From an uncultured Candidatus Saccharibacteria bacterium (lineage in GTDB: Bacteria > Patescibacteriota > Saccharimonadia > CAILAD01 > GCA-016700035): a DNA stretch of 13,925 nucleotides. Positions 6,114-12,630 of this stretch are shown one piece after another. The notes below the pieces were generated by a model, which was given only the letters and a program-made list of their open reading frames with translations, ran no database searches and was not told the DNA's origin. A program made the position numbers and the translations under genes. The DNA lies in contig CALKUN010000055.1 in NCBI GenBank assembly GCA_937996675.1, forward strand, positions 1 to 13,925, in the 5' to 3' direction. Positions within the stretch are counted from its first letter, which is position 1. Every line of letters begins with the position of its first letter.

Positions 6114-6972
6114 AGATCGCGATCGTACTGTCCGCCGCGTGCGGCGTTCACGCTTTGGCGTGACTAATCCCACCGATACGCCCGACAACTCAGCGCGAGC
6201 TGAACGTGTCATCGTATCGGGAGACATGGCTCCACCCAAGCGCCCGTGGGCCTGGCGCAATATCTTTCGGACCGCCGGATTCTTGGCTGCCATCAGTCTC
6301 GTGGTTTGGATTGCGTTCTTTTCTGGCTGGCTCAATGTACGCAAGATCACGCTCAAAGGATCCAACACTGTCAGCGAGCAGCAAGTCACCGAGACGATAG
6401 ATGCCTATTTTGATAAGATCCCGCTCCAGAGAAACATTCTCTTTACTGATGTGCATGAGCTCGACACAACCCTGCGCAAAGCCTATCCTACCTTCTCAAA
6501 AGTGAACATATACCGAACAATCTTTTTGACCCTGCAGGTACAGGTCACCGAGACAGCACCCGCTCTCATCTGGAAAACAGGTGCGCAGAGCTGGCTGATT
6601 GGGGCAGATGGGCGAATCCTAAGGCAGGCGACTGCCAAGGATAATGTAAAGGGGAGCGTCACCGATACGGCCCAGCTATCCGTTGAGGCAGGGAAGAAGG
6701 TAGCTGATGCCGGATTTATCAGCTTCGTACTCGAAGCCTACAAGACAGCGGGGGAGCAACAGCTCACCATCGCCAACGTTACGATCAATGACACTACCCA
6801 AGAGGCGATCTTCATCCTCGATAGTGGCATCACGATCAAGACGGACACGACTGGATCAGCCAAGGCTCAGATAGAAGCCGCCAAGAAGACCTTTAAGTCC
6901 GCCACCGAGACCAAGAAGCCAGTGACTCAGTACATCGACACCCGAGTATCTGGCCGCACGTACTACAAATAA
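6106..6972 (+). CDS. ftsQ: FtsQ/DivIB-like division protein with POTRA domain
   Basis: Bitopic divisome scaffold expected to link early and late division proteins. The 288 residues divide into a basic cytoplasmic N-terminus (1-54), one membrane span (about 55-75, LAAISLVVWIAFFSGWL), a POTRA domain starting with VRKITLKGSNTVS (78-90) and ending near 150, and an extracytoplasmic beta domain with KTGAQSWLIGADGRIL (157-172). The last residues, YIDTRVSGRTYYK, resemble the FtsQ C-terminal strand. The ATG at 6106 overlaps the murG stop by 8 bp and has AGGAAAA upstream. It is the last gene of the overlapping block; no ftsA or ftsZ follows in the window. The POTRA and FtsQ calls rest on architecture plus context because sequence conservation in this family is low. 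Confidence 0.82.
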   Translation: MAEDRDRTVRRVRRSRFGVTNPTDTPDNSARAERVIVSGDMAPPKRPWAWRNIFRTAGFLAAISLVVWIAFFSGWLNVRKITLKGSNTVSEQQVTETIDAYFDKIPLQRNILFTDVHELDTTLRKAYPTFSKVNIYRTIFLTLQVQVTETAPALIWKTGAQSWLIGADGRILRQATAKDNVKGSVTDTAQLSVEAGKKVADAGFISFVLEAYKTAGEQQLTIANVTINDTTQEAIFILDSGITIKTDTTGSAKAQIEAAKKTFKSATETKKPVTQYIDTRVSGRTYYK

Positions 6973-7610
6973 GGGTGATCCTCACAAAAAGAGTAGGGGA
7001 GCCAACAGATAGGCTCTCGATAGAGGAAGTACTATTGCGCGACATTCTTTGTGAAATATCAATGTTTCACAGCTTTTGCGACGTAGGCGAGGGGGCGAAA
7101 CGAACCCAAAATCCCAACCTGTACAAACCTGTAAAATATTAGGTTTACCCAGGGGACACCCTTTTCTGTGCTATTTTGTACATTTAACCACGTTGTATAT
7201 GCACTAACACGCATTTACATAATCCTCGGCCTACACAACAATTTGTCAGCCAAAAAACTTTTTGTAAATTTTTATGAATTTGTGCATATTTACTTAGGTG
7301 TAATTTTTACACGTTTTAAATGATGTAAATACATCAGTTAGGAGCCATAAGTACCAGATCTAGATCGAGAGAATGACAGCCACAGTACATGTAGAGCGCG
7401 TACAAGCCAAAGCCCGCGACACGTAGACTATGTTTTAAATCAAAGGTTAATGTCGCAAAAGATACATTGTGCGACACTTTGTTAATTACGGTTATGCTTG
7501 TGCTAGTACCTCTTTCCTATCCTCTACATCTGGAGATTTCGCATTTTGCGTCTGTCGCGCCATTCTCCACCACACTTCTAGCTACGCGTATTTAGTGCTT
7601 ACTACTATAT
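6973..7610. other. Gene-free region after ftsQ with clustered inverted repeats
   Basis: No credible protein gene is visible on either strand. The stretch is AT-rich between about 7100 and 7340. It holds GAGCC/GGCTC after ftsQ (about 6999-7018), TGTGAAA/TTTCACA (7050-7071), TGTCGC/GCGACA (7451-7476), and two operator-like palindromes (7298-7335). GCGACA or its complement occurs at 7039, 7416, 7451, 7471 and 7553; TGTAAA or its complement at 7130, 7214, 7263, 7306 and 7324. GGAGA (about 7531) pairs with TCTCC (about 7564) around CGC-ATTTT-GCG. This is upstream DNA of a candidate RNA gene, or an uncharacterised protein-binding region. Confidence 0.5.
7298..7335. promoter_or_regulatory. Pair of operator-like palindromes
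   Basis: GTGTAA-TTT-TTACAC (7298-7312) and GATGTA-AA-TACATC (7322-7335) are perfect inverted repeats sharing the TGTA/TACA core. Their centres are about 24 bp apart, close to two helical turns, so they could be bound cooperatively on one DNA face. Regulator and target are unknown. Confidence 0.45.
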
Positions 7611-7810
7611 TTGTACACATGCCGCTTGTAGCCCCTCTTGAAACCAATAGCTGCCACGGGTTAGCCAACCTGGCGGCGATCTACCGCCGTAGCCCTCTAC
7701 TCTACCAGGTTTGCATAGGAGGGGAGTACTAACAGTACAGACGCGTAAGATCGCCTGCCAGAACGAATCAGAAACAAAAACCCCAAGATACATAGTATCT
7801 TGGGGTTTTC
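7611..7810 (+). ncRNA. Candidate structured non-coding RNA, family not recognised
   Basis: Nested complementary segments surround a GC-rich apical hairpin: TTGTAC 7611-7616 with GTACAG 7735-7740 (one G-U), GTA 7628-7630 with TAC 7727-7729, CCCCTC 7632-7637 with GAGGGG 7719-7724, AACCTGG 7667-7673 with CCAGGTT 7705-7711, and CGGCG 7674-7678 with CGCCG 7685-7689. Two alternatives compete: GGGTTA 7658-7663 with TAGCCC 7690-7695, which would turn the AACCTGG/CCAGGTT pairing into an H-type pseudoknot, and GGCGATC 7675-7681 with GATCGCC 7749-7755. A strong terminator at 7781-7805 ends the unit on the plus strand. The 5' end is uncertain and may lie further upstream; no clear promoter was found. Hallmarks of tmRNA, RNase P RNA and SRP RNA were not seen. 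A 6S-like rod is possible but unproven. Strand is inferred only from the terminator. Confidence 0.42.
7781..7805. terminator. Strong bidirectional rho-independent terminator
   Basis: CCCCAAGATAC (7781-7791) and GTATCTTGGGG (7795-7805) form a perfect 11-bp stem with a 3-base loop. It is flanked by an A-run on the left and TTTTC on the right, so it ends minus-strand transcripts of the 7821-10592 gene and plus-strand transcripts from the region to the left. A plus-strand terminator this far (about 800 bp) from ftsQ argues for a separate plus-strand transcript. Confidence 0.88.
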
Positions 7811-7820
7811 TCGGTTTTAT

Positions 7821-10592
7821 TTATCGAGAGTTCGAGTTTGAACGTGGGCGAGAGTTGTTGTTGCGAGAGCGGTTTCTATCGTTGCTACGATTACCGCCAC
7901 CATTTCCCCCACTACGTTGCCCGTTAGAGGCATTTCCCTGCCCGCTACGCTTATTGTCGGACCCATGAGCACTCTTCACAAGGTCTGAGTAGTTGCGTGG
8001 CTCGGCGTCCGCTACACGCAGCGTAGAGCGTTCCGGCTGTGTGGGTTGTGCGGGAGGGGTCTGGGCTGTGTGAGCTAGTCCACCAGCTGGTTGCTCTCCC
8101 CCAGGTTGGGCCTCGGTTGCGCTATCAGCTGCAATTGCTGGAGCAAGTCCGGTCCAGCCACCGATAATGGCCTCCACGGTCGCCTTGTCGTTATTGTACT
8201 TCTCACGGCTCATCGCCATGATCTCGGCCGTACGATCGTCGGCCGGCTTCGGTAGCATCAAGGTCTTACCAGAGAATGGCATACTCGTATCACCATCGAT
8301 ACTCATCGTGACGTAAATGTTCTGGAGTGAGAGGTTGGTCAGATCATTCGGCTCGAAGGCTGGCTCGAAGTATCGCGCGAGAGCCGTCGCATCATCTGCA
8401 CCGACACGGAAGGTCATCATGCTACCGACGTTACCAAAGACTGCGTTACGGACTTCCTCACCCATCTGAGCAACATACTGGTTTGCTACCGTGAGATAGA
8501 GACCATACTTACGGGCTTCTGACAAAATGACCGCAAATGACTCCGTCGCAAAGTTTTGAAACTCGTCGACATAGAGGTAGAACGGTCGGCGTTCGTCTAT
8601 ACCGACGTTCGCTCGACTCATGGCAGCTAGCTGAATCTTCGTAATGAGCAAGGCACCGAGTGTAGACGCATTGTCTTCTCCGAGTCGACCTCGAGAGAGA
8701 TCGCAGATCAAGATCTTCCCTTCGTCCATCATCTTACGGATATCAAACGATGACTTACTCTGCCCGATAACATTACGGATGAGTGGGTTGGCCGTAAAGG
8801 CTCCGACCTTGTTAAGAATAGGCGCCACAGCCTCGGTGGCAAACTTATCATTCCAGGCAGCAAACTCATTCACCCAGAAGGACTTCACTGTGAGGTCATT
8901 CACCTGTGCCAGGACTTCATTACGATACTTCTTATCAGTAAGCATGCGCACGATTCCGAGAAGGTTTGGCTCATCGGTCTCGAGAAGAGCCAGGAGTGTG
9001 AAGCGCAGGATGTGCTCGAGTCGAGGACCCCAAGAGTCGGCAAACATCTTCTTGAGGACGCCGATGATCTCGGATGCGATCGATCCACGCATGTTCGGAT
9101 CATCGTTCTCCATCGGGTTGAAAGCAATTGGGAATTCTTGGTCGTGCGGGTTGAAGTACACGACGTCCTTCATGCGGTGTTCAGGGATGTACTTGATAGC
9201 GTCTTGGGCAAAGTCACCGTGCGGATCAACGATAGCAAAGCCCTGGTCATGATAGATATCGGAGAGCACGAGAAGGAGGAGCAAGAATGATTTACCCGAT
9301 CCAGACTTACCGATGATGTACAGGTGACGCTTGCGATCTTCTCGCTTGATACCAAACTTGATATTGCCCTGTCGGAAGGTAGTTGTACCGATGAGACTGA
9401 GTGATTCTTGGCTGGAGTTGGCGAGGGTTGGGAGGTTCACTGGTGGCTCGCCTACCTTGGTGGTCGTCCAGGCAATGCTCGGCGTCTCCACACTCATGTG
9501 TGGCAAGTGATACAAGCTGGCGAGTTCTTCTACGTTGAGGATGAATCCATTTGTCGAGAAGTATCGCGCCCGGTAGTCCTGTATAGCTTCAGGGGTCGTG
9601 TCATACCCTCCCCCGGTCAAACCATTGAGGTTAATCGAGTTGAACTGCTTGAACCCGCCGAAGAGCGCCTGAAGACGCTGCTTGGCGACATCGGCACTAT
9701 CCCCGATATAGGCTACACGGATCTCGACTGTGTAGCCGATCTTTTCTGCTTTGGCCTCGATAGCTGAGTGGACTGTAGTCTGCCCGGTAGAGAGTTCTTT
9801 CTTCTCATCTTTTTTAGCATCCGGCTTGCCGTCAGCCTTCGGTGCAAAAGCAGCCTCGAGAAATGCTACGATCAACTCGAGCGGCAGCATAAAGAGTCGC
9901 TGCTCCCAGTTATCAAAGATGCCTTTTTTCTTCCCGTTCTTCGACTCTTCGATGTACGAGAAGCTCTTGGCGTGCCATGAGTCATCGACCGGGCGCATAA
10001 GGAACTGTACCCACAGCTCTTCGGTATCCTCAAGCGATGCAAGGACCGTCGTGATACCGGCGAGCGGGTCGACTTCAAAGGTCGCGAACGTCTTGATCGG
10101 ATAAATGTCGTCACGAGTCGTCTTGATATTAGATACGACCGTCAGCTTGCCTTCAAGGTCTTGCTTGGAATAATCTTCAGCGTTCTTGAGGATCTGCACC
10201 GTCGGATACTGGGCGTAGATCTGGCTCTCCACATAGTCCTGGAGATGCGTCGGTACCCACACGTAGAAGTTGATCACGTTCTTCTCAGACACGATCTCAA
10301 AGCTGACGTGCTCCTGTATGATGCCACCCTGCTCGAGCTCACCCTTCGTGCGCAAGATTCCGTGCAAACTCGCAAAGAGCTGCTCGGCCGAGAGCTCTTT
10401 CTTGTCATTATTCTTTGGCACGATGATCTTGAGCATACTGTGCTCAGTGCTATCTACAAACTGCACTCGACGACGATTCTGCCAGATCTGCCATATCAAA
10501 TACGCAGCTATCAGCGTCCATCCCCAATATTGGAAGAGAACGATGCCGATGACCGAAAAGACCGTGCCGAATATTTGCAGTAGTAAATCCAT
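7821..10592 (-). CDS. TraD/VirD4-like type IV secretion-family membrane ATPase
   Basis: A 923-residue P-loop ATPase of the HerA/VirD4/TraD group, which pump or couple DNA and protein substrates at membrane pores. A hydrophobic N-terminus (about 7-35) anchors it; residues 45-410 form an accessory region with a charged Lys-rich insert at 251-265. The motor domain holds Walker A GKSGSGKS (428-435), VDPHGDF (455-461), Walker B FYLYVDEFQNF (671-681, D676-E677) and ANQYVAQM (703-710). The last about 60 residues are rich in Asn, Arg, Ser and Gly, probably disordered and possibly nucleic-acid binding. Genes of this type are widespread in Patescibacteria, usually without a full conjugation set, and no relaxase or VirB proteins occur here. 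The start at 10592 has no strong ribosome site; a weak TACAAT (10633-10638) may serve as -10. It stops just before the terminator at 7781-7805. Substrate unknown. Confidence 0.85.
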   Translation of the reverse strand: MDLLLQIFGTVFSVIGIVLFQYWGWTLIAAYLIWQIWQNRRRVQFVDSTEHSMLKIIVPKNNDKKELSAEQLFASLHGILRTKGELEQGGIIQEHVSFEIVSEKNVINFYVWVPTHLQDYVESQIYAQYPTVQILKNAEDYSKQDLEGKLTVVSNIKTTRDDIYPIKTFATFEVDPLAGITTVLASLEDTEELWVQFLMRPVDDSWHAKSFSYIEESKNGKKKGIFDNWEQRLFMLPLELIVAFLEAAFAPKADGKPDAKKDEKKELSTGQTTVHSAIEAKAEKIGYTVEIRVAYIGDSADVAKQRLQALFGGFKQFNSINLNGLTGGGYDTTPEAIQDYRARYFSTNGFILNVEELASLYHLPHMSVETPSIAWTTTKVGEPPVNLPTLANSSQESLSLIGTTTFRQGNIKFGIKREDRKRHLYIIGKSGSGKSFLLLLLVLSDIYHDQGFAIVDPHGDFAQDAIKYIPEHRMKDVVYFNPHDQEFPIAFNPMENDDPNMRGSIASEIIGVLKKMFADSWGPRLEHILRFTLLALLETDEPNLLGIVRMLTDKKYRNEVLAQVNDLTVKSFWVNEFAAWNDKFATEAVAPILNKVGAFTANPLIRNVIGQSKSSFDIRKMMDEGKILICDLSRGRLGEDNASTLGALLITKIQLAAMSRANVGIDERRPFYLYVDEFQNFATESFAVILSEARKYGLYLTVANQYVAQMGEEVRNAVFGNVGSMMTFRVGADDATALARYFEPAFEPNDLTNLSLQNIYVTMSIDGDTSMPFSGKTLMLPKPADDRTAEIMAMSREKYNNDKATVEAIIGGWTGLAPAIAADSATEAQPGGEQPAGGLAHTAQTPPAQPTQPERSTLRVADAEPRNYSDLVKSAHGSDNKRSGQGNASNGQRSGGNGGGNRSNDRNRSRNNNSRPRSNSNSR

Positions 10593-10663
10593 GGAATAAA
10601 AATGTGCCTAATCTTAAGCTTTATATGCTCTTATTGTAACCTATCCAGAAGCGAGAGAACATC

Positions 10664-10677
10664 TGGCAGGACTGCCA
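10664..10677 (-). other. Short hairpin after the HTH regulator gene
   Basis: TGGCAG-GA-CTGCCA is a perfect 6-bp inverted repeat starting five bases beyond the stop of the 10682-11770 gene. It lacks a U-tract, so it is at best a weak terminator or an mRNA 3'-end stabiliser, and transcription may read on into the ATPase gene. Confidence 0.35.
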
Positions 10678-10681
10678 AAGA

Positions 10682-11770
10682 TTAGGCAGTTTGAGCTGGG
10701 CGACCACGTCGTTTGCGTGGTTCAGCAACGAAGTTGTCTTTGAGCTTGTAGAGACCTTTGGCGACTCGTTCGAACTGCTCTTTTTCCTGGAGGTTGAGAG
10801 CGATTGTTGCGACCTTCACCTGGCGACGTGCGAGGACGCGCTTGATGATCTCCTCGCGGCTCAGTGGTGACTCTTCACGGAGAATGCTCTCGATGATGTC
10901 GGCCACGGTACCAGCCTGGTAGCCCCACTCTGCGAGTGCGTAGATACCACGACCGATCAGGACAAAACGGCTATCTTTGATGAGCTCGTTGTGTACAGCC
11001 TGAGTTGTTACTGGCTTTGGATTCGCCTGAAGCTTGGCGATCTTAGCAGCGATTTCGGTAAAGTGCATTGGACGTCCAGCCTTCTTGAGAACAAGATACG
11101 TCTTATCGCGGATGCTCTTAGGGTTTACCTCAGGCCACTGTGTCAGCCCCCAGCTGCCTTCAAGGTCAGATAGTTTCTTTGAAGCTGAAGCAAGTTCCTG
11201 CAAAGCTACCTTGCTATGCGGACCATCAACTGCGCCGTGAAGACGATCAAATTTTACCGGCTTACCAAATCCAGCCACTATCTGAGCTAGGCGTGAGTTG
11301 AGCTCGAGAATGCTTTCGCGATCGTACTGATCTACGAGAGCTACCACAGGAGACAACTCTTCAGTCTGCTCGACAAGCACGACTTCTGGAGTAATTCGCA
11401 CCAGATATGCGAGGCTTGGGTGCTCAGCTTCTGAGAGCTTCAGAGAATCAGCCAATGTGCTGAGCTGTGTTACGCCACCTTGTGACTGAAGATGTGCCAC
11501 GACAGATTCTCGTGCGGCATTTTCTTGATTAAACTGATCACGAATCTTGGTCAGTGCAGCCTTTTCGATCTGACGGACACGTTCTCGAGTAATGTCGAGC
11601 TGTGAGCCGATTTGTTCGAGTGTATGTGGCTTGTGTGACTTGATTCCATGACGCTTGGCCACGACTTCTCGGTCTCGGTCTTTTTTGAGCAAGCTCAAAC
11701 TCTCGTCGATAAGTGTGTCAACGAGATCGCGCAGCGGTGCTGCCGTAGAATTGTTTACGTTAGTACTCAT
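10682..11770 (-). CDS. Sigma-region-4 HTH protein with HARE-HTH domain and AT-hook tail
   Basis: A 362-residue predicted transcription regulator. Residues 15-77 match sigma-70 region 4: TLEQIGSQLDITRERVRQIEKAAL (50-73) is the classic helix-turn-helix that reads -35 elements. Residues 221-283 (TYLVLKKAGRPMHFTEIA through GRGIYALAEWG) look like the HARE-HTH domain found in the RNA polymerase delta subunit and in chromatin-linked proteins; 285-345 appears to be another winged helix. The end, PRKRRGRPAQ, is an AT-hook (RGRP core). No sigma region 2 is present, so it is not a complete sigma factor. It may bind RNA polymerase or promoter DNA; this is inference from domains. A near-consensus promoter lies at 11824-11852 and gives a leader of about 47 bases. 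Start ATG 11770, with GAGG about 13 bases upstream, a long spacing. Confidence 0.82.
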   Translation of the reverse strand: MSTNVNNSTAAPLRDLVDTLIDESLSLLKKDRDREVVAKRHGIKSHKPHTLEQIGSQLDITRERVRQIEKAALTKIRDQFNQENAARESVVAHLQSQGGVTQLSTLADSLKLSEAEHPSLAYLVRITPEVVLVEQTEELSPVVALVDQYDRESILELNSRLAQIVAGFGKPVKFDRLHGAVDGPHSKVALQELASASKKLSDLEGSWGLTQWPEVNPKSIRDKTYLVLKKAGRPMHFTEIAAKIAKLQANPKPVTTQAVHNELIKDSRFVLIGRGIYALAEWGYQAGTVADIIESILREESPLSREEIIKRVLARRQVKVATIALNLQEKEQFERVAKGLYKLKDNFVAEPRKRRGRPAQTA

Positions 11771-11823
11771 AACAGATTAAAATCCTCACCCTCTTTAATG
11801 CGTATCCTAAAAACTCAAGCACT

Positions 11824-11852
11824 ATTATATCATGATGATTTGGTGAGGTCAA
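11824..11852 (-). promoter_or_regulatory. Strong promoter of the HTH regulator gene
   Basis: On the minus strand TTGACC (11847-11852) and TATAAT (11824-11829) are separated by exactly 17 bases. Predicted start near 11817. This is one of the best housekeeping-sigma promoters in the window. Confidence 0.8.
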
Positions 11853-11974
11853 CGGTTGTCACCTGACTTTTTTATGCTCTCGTAGGTAAGCGGTTTCAAA
11901 AAGGTTCGCTTGAAAGCGGTCCTTCTCTCCTCCTCTAACCTAGTTTTATTTGAATATCTAAACAGTCAGCCTGG

Positions 11975-12013
11975 TGTGGTGATGGGGCCCGTAGGCCCCA
12001 CCGTACCACCACA
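11975..12013 (-). terminator. GC-rich hairpin ending the 12024-12461 gene
   Basis: Two stacked stems: TGTGGTG (11975-11981) with CACCACA (12007-12013), and TGGGGCC (11983-11989) with GGCCCCA (11994-12000), loop CGTA. It begins 10 bases after the stop of the minus-strand gene. No U-run follows directly, so it may be an inefficient terminator or a stability hairpin. Confidence 0.6.
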
Positions 12014-12023
12014 ACGCTTGCAT

Positions 12024-12461
12024 CTAGCTCTTGATGAGCGCCTCATGCGCACGAACGAACTCGAGCACGGCTTCCGAACACATCTCGGGATGAAACGCGA
12101 TGAACGGATAGGCCATCTGCATGAAGATGCCCCAACCGGCGACACCGGCAGCCGCGTTGGGCTCGAAGCGGAAGGTATAGCCCACTGTTTCGTATGGGCC
12201 GGTGCCTTCCGGGAGCATGCTGTCCGGCAGCGGCACGATCAGTCGATCAGCGCGCAGTTCCAGAACGGGCCAACCCCTGTGGGTCTCTGCGAACACGAAC
12301 TGAGTACTCCGGTTGTCCCCGCCCTGCATGCAGAGCTGGGCGAAGAAGACCAGGATCTCTCCGAGATCGAAGATGTGCTCTCCTCTTTCGGGACTGCTTC
12401 CGGGGTAGTTGAATGGGCTTTCGAGACCGACTGATACCTTGACGCATTCCTTGATGTCCAT
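12024..12461 (-). CDS. Uncharacterised soluble protein, GC-rich accessory gene
   Basis: A 145-residue protein I do not recognise. No signal peptide, membrane span, zinc ligand pair or catalytic motif is evident. The sequence alternates hydrophobic strands (ILVFFAQLCM 36-45, STQFVFAE 52-59, WPVLELRADRLIVPLP 64-79, GYTFRFEP 94-101) with a Gly/Ala segment NAAAGVAGWGIFMQMAYPF (102-120), suggesting a compact beta-rich fold with a helical end. The start at 12461 is secure: TAGGAGG lies six bases before the ATG. The gene has its own promoter (12523-12551), a palindrome over the -10, and a 3' hairpin (11975-12013). Third-position GC is well above that of ftsI or the ATPase, resembling the zinc-ribbon genes. 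An overlapping plus-strand ORF (11910-12434) has no ribosome site and shows the skew of an antisense frame, so this strand is chosen. Confidence 0.68.
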   Translation of the reverse strand: MDIKECVKVSVGLESPFNYPGSSPERGEHIFDLGEILVFFAQLCMQGGDNRSTQFVFAETHRGWPVLELRADRLIVPLPDSMLPEGTGPYETVGYTFRFEPNAAAGVAGWGIFMQMAYPFIAFHPEMCSEAVLEFVRAHEALIKS

Positions 12462-12514
12462 TTGTGCCTCCTAGGGGCTTGGTTGTGGTGGGCTGACTAT
12501 TTAGATTTCAAAGG

Positions 12515-12532
12515 GTGATATTATTATATCAC
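12515..12532. promoter_or_regulatory. Palindrome covering the -10 of the 12024-12461 gene
   Basis: GTGATATTATTATATCAC has perfect 7-base arms (GTGATAT and ATATCAC) around TATT and contains the whole -10 hexamer. A protein bound here would block RNA polymerase, so it is a repressor-site candidate. It may equally be a chance symmetry of an AT-rich -10. Confidence 0.4.
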
Positions 12533-12551
12533 TTTTTTGTGTAAATTGCAA
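12523..12551 (-). promoter_or_regulatory. Promoter of the 12024-12461 gene
   Basis: On the minus strand TTGCAA (12546-12551), 17 bases, then TATAAT (12523-12528), with an A-run in the spacer. Predicted start near 12516 and leader of about 55 bases. Confidence 0.72.
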
Positions 12552-12580
12552 TATATTTTAGCTTAACACGATGCAGACGA

Positions 12581-12610
12581 GAAACCCCGGCTCGCTGATG
12601 CGAGCCGGGG
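12581..12610 (-). terminator. Strong terminator of the four-span membrane protein gene
   Basis: CCCCGGCTCGC (12585-12595) and GCGAGCCGGGG (12600-12610) form a perfect 11-bp GC-rich stem with a TGAT loop; TTTCTC follows on the minus strand. It starts 20 bases after the stop at 12631. Confidence 0.82.
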
Positions 12611-12630
12611 TAACCCTGCAAGATGAATGG

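Noticed and set aside
7100..7340. Chromosome dimer-resolution (dif) site or oriC
   Set aside because: Palindromes here do not match the 28-bp XerCD consensus and no DnaA-box cluster (TTATNCACA) is visible.
7469..7732. 87-codon plus-strand ORF in the long gene-free region
   Set aside because: Composition is Ser/Thr/Cys/Tyr-rich without domain pattern, no ribosome site, and it crosses the nested RNA helices; read as part of a non-coding region.
7500..7810. Identity as tmRNA, RNase P RNA or SRP RNA
   Set aside because: No tRNA-like ends, no GAGGAAAGTCC-type P4 core and no GGAAGCAGC-type apical motif were found on either strand.
6973..7820. CRISPR array or tandem repeat
   Set aside because: The repeated words are short, irregularly spaced and on both strands; there is no repeat-spacer periodicity.
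11910..12434. 174-codon plus-strand ORF opposite the 12024-12461 gene
   Set aside because: No ribosome site or promoter; the minus-strand frame has AGGAGG, a consensus promoter and a 3' hairpin.
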